Below are positions 25,759 through 29,138 of a DNA stretch of 29,138 nucleotides, in pieces (the stretch's first letter is position 1; every line of letters starts with the position of its first letter). This stretch comes from CAZCBN01 sp964496975 (GTDB taxonomy: Bacteria; Planctomycetota; Phycisphaerae; Phycisphaerales; UBA1924): contig CAZCBN010000033.1 of the NCBI GenBank assembly GCA_964496975.1, forward strand, positions 1-29,138, written 5' to 3'. Made by a program: the position numbers and the translations under genes. The notes under the pieces are model-generated. The model was not told the origin of the DNA. It saw only the letters and a program-made list of their open reading frames with translations, and searched no databases.

Positions 25759-27173
25759 GCCCGTTCCCCCGCGTCGCCCGCTCCCTCGGCCGGTCCCTGG
25801 CCCGCGTCGCCGTCGCCGCGATCGCCGCCGCAACCGCAAGCCCCGCCTCCGCGGAGGACATCTTACCCTTCGTCCCGCGAGAGGCCGTCGCCCGCCTCGC
25901 CCCCGGCACAAACGCCGCCGCCTTCGCCGCCCAGTTCGGCGCCACCCTGCGTGAGTCCATCCCCTCGCGAAACATCCACCGCTTCGCCGTCCCCCCCGCC
26001 CTCTCCGAGCCTCAGTTCATCGACCTCATTGACGACGACCCCCGCGTCCTCTTCACCGAGCTCAACTTCATCGCCGACGACCGAAACCCCGACGGCAACA
26101 CCCAGAGCATCTTCGTTCTCCGCGACGTCGACGCCTACCTCGACCAGACCGCCGCCCAGGTCATCGGCCTCCCCCAGGCCAACGCACGCGCCACCGGCGC
26201 AGGCGTCCTCGTCGCCGTCATTGACTCCGGCATCGACCCGCTCCACCCCGTCTTCCGAGGCCGCACCCCCTTCCGAGGCGTCGACCTCATCGACAACGAC
26301 ACCACCCCCGTCGACGCACGCGACAACATCGACAACGACGGCGACACCCTCGTCGACGAGCTCGTCGGCCACGGCACCCTCGTCGCCGGCGTCGTCCTCC
26401 GCGTCGCGCCCGCCGCCGCCATCCTCCCCATCCGCGTCCTCGACAGCGACGGCGGCTCCACCACCTTCCGCATGATCGAGGGCATCTACACCGCCATCGA
26501 CCGCGGCGCCGACATCATCAACCTCAGCCTCGGCACCCCCGCCCCAAGCCCCCTCATCGCCGACGCCGTCGCCGAGGCCGTCGCCGCAAACCGCCTCGTC
26601 GTCTGCGCCGCCGGCAACGACGCCACCGACCAGACCCTCCGCTTCCCCGCCGGCTTCTCGGGCCCGGGCCTCCTGGCCGTCGCCGCCACAAACAACGCCG
26701 ACCGCCTCGCCCCCTTCTCAAACTTCGGCGCCGCCATCTCCATCGCCGCCCCGGGCGACCCCGTCCTGGGACCCGTCCCCGGAAACGCCTACGGCAGCGC
26801 CCGCGGCACCAGCTTCGCCGCCCCCATCGTCTCGGGCGTCGCCGCCCTCGTCCGCTCCCTTACCCCCTGCCTCCCCGCGACCGACGTGCAGGCCCGCCTC
26901 CTCGCCACCGCCACCAACATCGACGCCCTCAACCCCGACTTCGCCGGGTCCCTCGGCGCAGGCCGCATCAACGCCGCCGCCGCTGTCGGCTTCAACACAC
27001 TCCCCCTCCCCTTCAACGCAGACCTCAACGCCGACCGCGTCGTCGACATCGAAGACCTGTACTTCATCCACCAAGCCCCAAGGGACATCAACGCCGACGG
27101 CCTCGCCAACCAGGCCGACCGCGACTGCCTCGAAGCCTTCATCCGCCGATGGGAGCACGCGCTGGACCGCTGA
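25755..27173 (+). CDS. Secreted subtilisin-like serine protease (S8) with dockerin-like tail
   Basis: A 472-residue exported protease. The ATG overlaps the CHAT stop (ATGA) and has GGAGG 6 nt upstream. A Sec signal ends in ASPASA before ED. Residues about 36-110 look like an inhibitor-type propeptide, which would be cut off on activation. The catalytic triad is intact: D157 (AVIDSGID), H206 (GHGTLVAG) and S353 (GTSFAAP), with oxyanion N288 (CAAGND). The last 50 residues (DLNADRVVDIEDLYFIHQ and DINADGLANQADRDCLEAF) form two Ca-loop-like dockerin halves, similar to those of the LamG proteins in this window, so the protease may be displayed at the cell surface. As last gene of the ECF sigma/CHAT operon it is a candidate output or executor. 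Confidence 0.94.
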   Translation: MSPFPRVARSLGRSLARVAVAAIAAATASPASAEDILPFVPREAVARLAPGTNAAAFAAQFGATLRESIPSRNIHRFAVPPALSEPQFIDLIDDDPRVLFTELNFIADDRNPDGNTQSIFVLRDVDAYLDQTAAQVIGLPQANARATGAGVLVAVIDSGIDPLHPVFRGRTPFRGVDLIDNDTTPVDARDNIDNDGDTLVDELVGHGTLVAGVVLRVAPAAAILPIRVLDSDGGSTTFRMIEGIYTAIDRGADIINLSLGTPAPSPLIADAVAEAVAANRLVVCAAGNDATDQTLRFPAGFSGPGLLAVAATNNADRLAPFSNFGAAISIAAPGDPVLGPVPGNAYGSARGTSFAAPIVSGVAALVRSLTPCLPATDVQARLLATATNIDALNPDFAGSLGAGRINAAAAVGFNTLPLPFNADLNADRVVDIEDLYFIHQAPRDINADGLANQADRDCLEAFIRRWEHALDR

Positions 27174-27230
27174 CCGCCCGCGCGCCGGCCATCCGAGCGC
27201 CAAAACCCCGCGCGGGCCGCCCCCGCCCGC

Positions 27231-29138
27231 TCACCCCGGCTTCCGCCCCCGCACCGCCAGATACATCGGGATCTCCGCCCGCGCCCGGTTCTCTTCCTCA
27301 GCCCGCGGCCCCTGGCTCACGCGGTGGCTCGCCCACTCCTCGAGCGCGTCCACCACAAACCCCGCCTCGACAAACGCCCGCACGTACGCCGACACCGAGC
27401 GGTGATAGTGCGTCACCGTCACCGCCGCCTCGCCGCTCGCCGCCGCACCGGGGTTCATCACAATCGGGAACGCCGCGTCGCCCAGGTACGCGTCCACCCG
27501 TCGAAACTGCCGCTGCTCCGACGCCGCCCCCGCCGTCCACCCCCACGCCGAAATCCGCGGCGACCGGAACGCCGGGTGCAGCACCACCGCCGCAAACCGC
27601 CCCCCGCCCCGCAGCAACCCAAACACCCCGCGCAGCACCGGCCCGATCGGCTCAATGTTCATGAGCGCCACCAGGCTGCACGCCGCGTCAAACCCGCCAA
27701 CCCCCGCGAGCGACGGCACCTCCCCAAGCGACCGCGCATCGCCCACCACAAACCGCTCGGGCCGCTCCGCGTGCCCCCGCGCCGCCTCGATCAGCCGCGC
27801 CGACACGTCCACGCCCCACGCCTCAACGCCCGCGTCCGCCAGCTCGCGCACAAACGCGCCGTTCCCGCACGCCACGTCCAGCACGCGCTCCCCAGCCGTG
27901 CACGCCAAAAGCCGGTGCGCCCCGGGCCGCACCACCTCGCGCTGCTGGTCGCTCTCCGCGCTCTCCACGTGCCGGTCGTACCACTCCGCCACGCGGTCCC
28001 ACTCCGCGGTCTCAAGGCCCCCCTCCGCCGTGCGCACGGCCTCGGTCCGTGTCCCCGCGCCCCCAGACGGCCCCGTGCGCCCGCCGCCATCGCCCGCGCC
28101 GGCAAACGCGCCGCTTCCCGTTCCTCCCAGACCCGCCCCTTCCCCCGCCACCATCCCCGCCGGCGGCTCAAGCCCAACGAGCGTCCAAAGCCACCGCGGC
28201 CCCGGGCACCGCACCACCGCGCCGGCCCCCGCCTCCGCCGACCCGCGCACCCGAACCTCCAGCGCGTGCAGCGCCAGCCGGTCCACGTCGCTCCGCGTCG
28301 ACCCGTACGCCCGATCGCCCACCACCGGGCACCCGCGCTCCGACAGGTGCGCACGGATCTGCTGCCTGTGGTCCGTCTCCGCCCGCACCTGCAGCAGCGC
28401 AAGCCCGTTCCCCCGCGCCAGCACCCGGAAGTGCGTCACCGCCCGCCAGGGCCCCCGCGGCGCTTCCCGATCGCGGAAGCCCCGCTCCGACCGATCGTCC
28501 CCGTCGCGCTCGTCCTCATCCTGCACCGGCATCGCCGACGTCACGCTCCCCGCCACCCCGCGCCGGTTGATCGCGAGCAGGCTCTGGATCGTCCCGTGCT
28601 CCGCCAGCGTCGCCCCCGTCGGCTCCTCCACCAGCGCCAGATACACCCGGTCCACGCTCAGCCCCTTGGGCGCTCGCGTCGACCGCGCGTCCGTCACCTT
28701 CCGCGCAAACAGCACCACGCCCGACGCCTCCTTATCAAGGTGCGTCACCGCGTACAGCGCCTGCTTGCTCTTCCCGAACCCGAGCGTCTCCCGCGTCAGG
28801 TCCAGCGCCGTCGCCCGCCGGTTGTTCGTGGTCGAGACAACCTCCACCCCCAGCGGCTTGTCGATCGCCACCCACCGGCCGTCATCGAGCAAAATCGGCA
28901 CCCGAACGCTCGACTCCACCGATCGCGGCTTGCGCACAGGACCGGGCCGCACCGGCCCATCCCCGCGATCGCCCCCACCCCACGCCGGCCCCCGAGGAGG
29001 CCCGCCAATCGGCCGCCCCATCGGTCGCCCCATCGGCCCCCGCGGCGGCCCACCACGACCCCCGAACCCCCCACGAGCGGGCGGTCCACCACCCATCCCG
29101 CCAAAGTCCCCACCGCCCCCCTCAAATGACCCCCCCCG
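27231..29138 (-). CDS. RluA-type pseudouridine synthase fused to a SAM methyltransferase, 5' end outside window
   Basis: The frame is still open at the window edge, where it reads a Gly-rich stretch (SFEGGGGDFGG), so the true start may lie outside; the first internal ATG is at 29096. Numbering from that ATG: residues 1-60 are a Gly/Arg/Pro-rich RGG-like tail; 65-330 are an RNA pseudouridine synthase with AIDKPLGVEV, the catalytic-Asp block THLDKEASG (D121; most RluA proteins have HRLD) and AETDHRQQIRAHL...PVVGDRAYGS; 330-380 are a Gly-rich linker; 380-621 are a class I methyltransferase with motif I VLDVACGNG (about 402-410), GVDVSARLIEAA, FVVGDARSL and VLRGVFGLLRGGGRFAAVVLHP. The first half isomerises uridine in rRNA or tRNA; the second would methylate an unknown target. 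Convergent with the S8 protease gene. Confidence 0.9.
   Translation of the reverse strand, partial: RGGSFEGGGGDFGGMGGGPPARGGFGGRGGPPRGPMGRPMGRPIGGPPRGPAWGGGDRGDGPVRPGPVRKPRSVESSVRVPILLDDGRWVAIDKPLGVEVVSTTNNRRATALDLTRETLGFGKSKQALYAVTHLDKEASGVVLFARKVTDARSTRAPKGLSVDRVYLALVEEPTGATLAEHGTIQSLLAINRRGVAGSVTSAMPVQDEDERDGDDRSERGFRDREAPRGPWRAVTHFRVLARGNGLALLQVRAETDHRQQIRAHLSERGCPVVGDRAYGSTRSDVDRLALHALEVRVRGSAEAGAGAVVRCPGPRWLWTLVGLEPPAGMVAGEGAGLGGTGSGAFAGAGDGGGRTGPSGGAGTRTEAVRTAEGGLETAEWDRVAEWYDRHVESAESDQQREVVRPGAHRLLACTAGERVLDVACGNGAFVRELADAGVEAWGVDVSARLIEAARGHAERPERFVVGDARSLGEVPSLAGVGGFDAACSLVALMNIEPIGPVLRGVFGLLRGGGRFAAVVLHPAFRSPRISAWGWTAGAASEQRQFRRVDAYLGDAAFPIVMNPGAAASGEAAVTVTHYHRSVSAYVRAFVEAGFVVDALEEWASHRVSQGPRAEEENRARAEIPMYLAVRGRKPG

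Noticed and set aside
21753..27173. Possibility that the CHAT/sigma operon is part of a type III-E CRISPR locus
   Set aside because: No Cas7-11-like protein, no Cas1, and no regularly spaced repeats were seen anywhere in the window; the resemblance is limited to the TPR-CHAT and sigma components.
27174..27230. CCCGCGC/GCGCGGG inverted repeat between the S8 protease and the fusion gene
   Set aside because: The loop is about 25 nt and no T run follows; expected by chance at this GC content.

Overview
The window reads as chromosomal DNA of a high-GC planctomycete, most likely of the class Phycisphaerae. The evidence is the very high G+C, type IV pilin-like proteins with the GFTLIELLVVIAI leader, secreted proteins ending in paired (C)PADFNxD...IFDLFDFL dockerin-like modules (the form seen in Phycisphaerales), a Tat-dependent PhoX-type protein, and an ECF sigma/CHAT protease locus. 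No transposase, integrase, phage gene, CRISPR array or plasmid function was found. This assignment is by eye; no database search was possible.

Layout. 1-1361 (+): the 3' part of a shikimate dehydrogenase (cut by the window edge), translationally coupled to a small membrane protein. 1437-2333 (-): a pseudopilin-like protein. 2549-2621 (+): tRNA-Thr(TGT). 2622-5790: a segment with less extreme codon use, carrying a lipoprotein alpha/beta hydrolase (-) and a secreted repeat protein (+). It ends at an imperfect copy of the tRNA-Thr 3' end, so it may be an old island. 5815-11806 (-): a complete imuA-imuB-dnaE2 mutagenic translesion-synthesis cassette, with a 22-bp palindrome directly before imuA and short tandem repeats in imuA, in imuB and between imuB and dnaE2. 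11902-14713 (-): three overlapping genes for two LamG-like secreted proteins and one cohesin-like protein, each ending in a dockerin-like module. 15245-19924 (+): a second pseudopilin, a large dockerin-type secreted protein and a PhoX/DUF839 protein with a Tat signal. 20085-20166 (+): tRNA-Tyr(GTA) with a clear promoter. 20412-21509 (-): a secreted RTX-like protein with a strong terminator. 21753-27173 (+): a four-gene operon (ECF sigma factor, unknown 215-aa protein, TPR-CHAT caspase-like protease, secreted subtilisin). 27231-29138 (-): an RluA-type pseudouridine synthase fused to a SAM methyltransferase, running off the window.

The best candidate for a little-described system is the ECF sigma - unknown protein - TPR-CHAT - S8 protease operon. 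The last three genes overlap by 4 nt at each junction, and the sigma gene is 53 nt upstream. The gene set recalls the CRISPR-associated Craspase arrangement (TPR-CHAT protease, cleaved partner, ECF sigma) but without any CRISPR component, which suggests a stand-alone protease-controlled transcription switch with an exported protease as output. The LamG/cohesin-like/dockerin operon and the pseudouridine synthase-methyltransferase fusion are secondary candidates.
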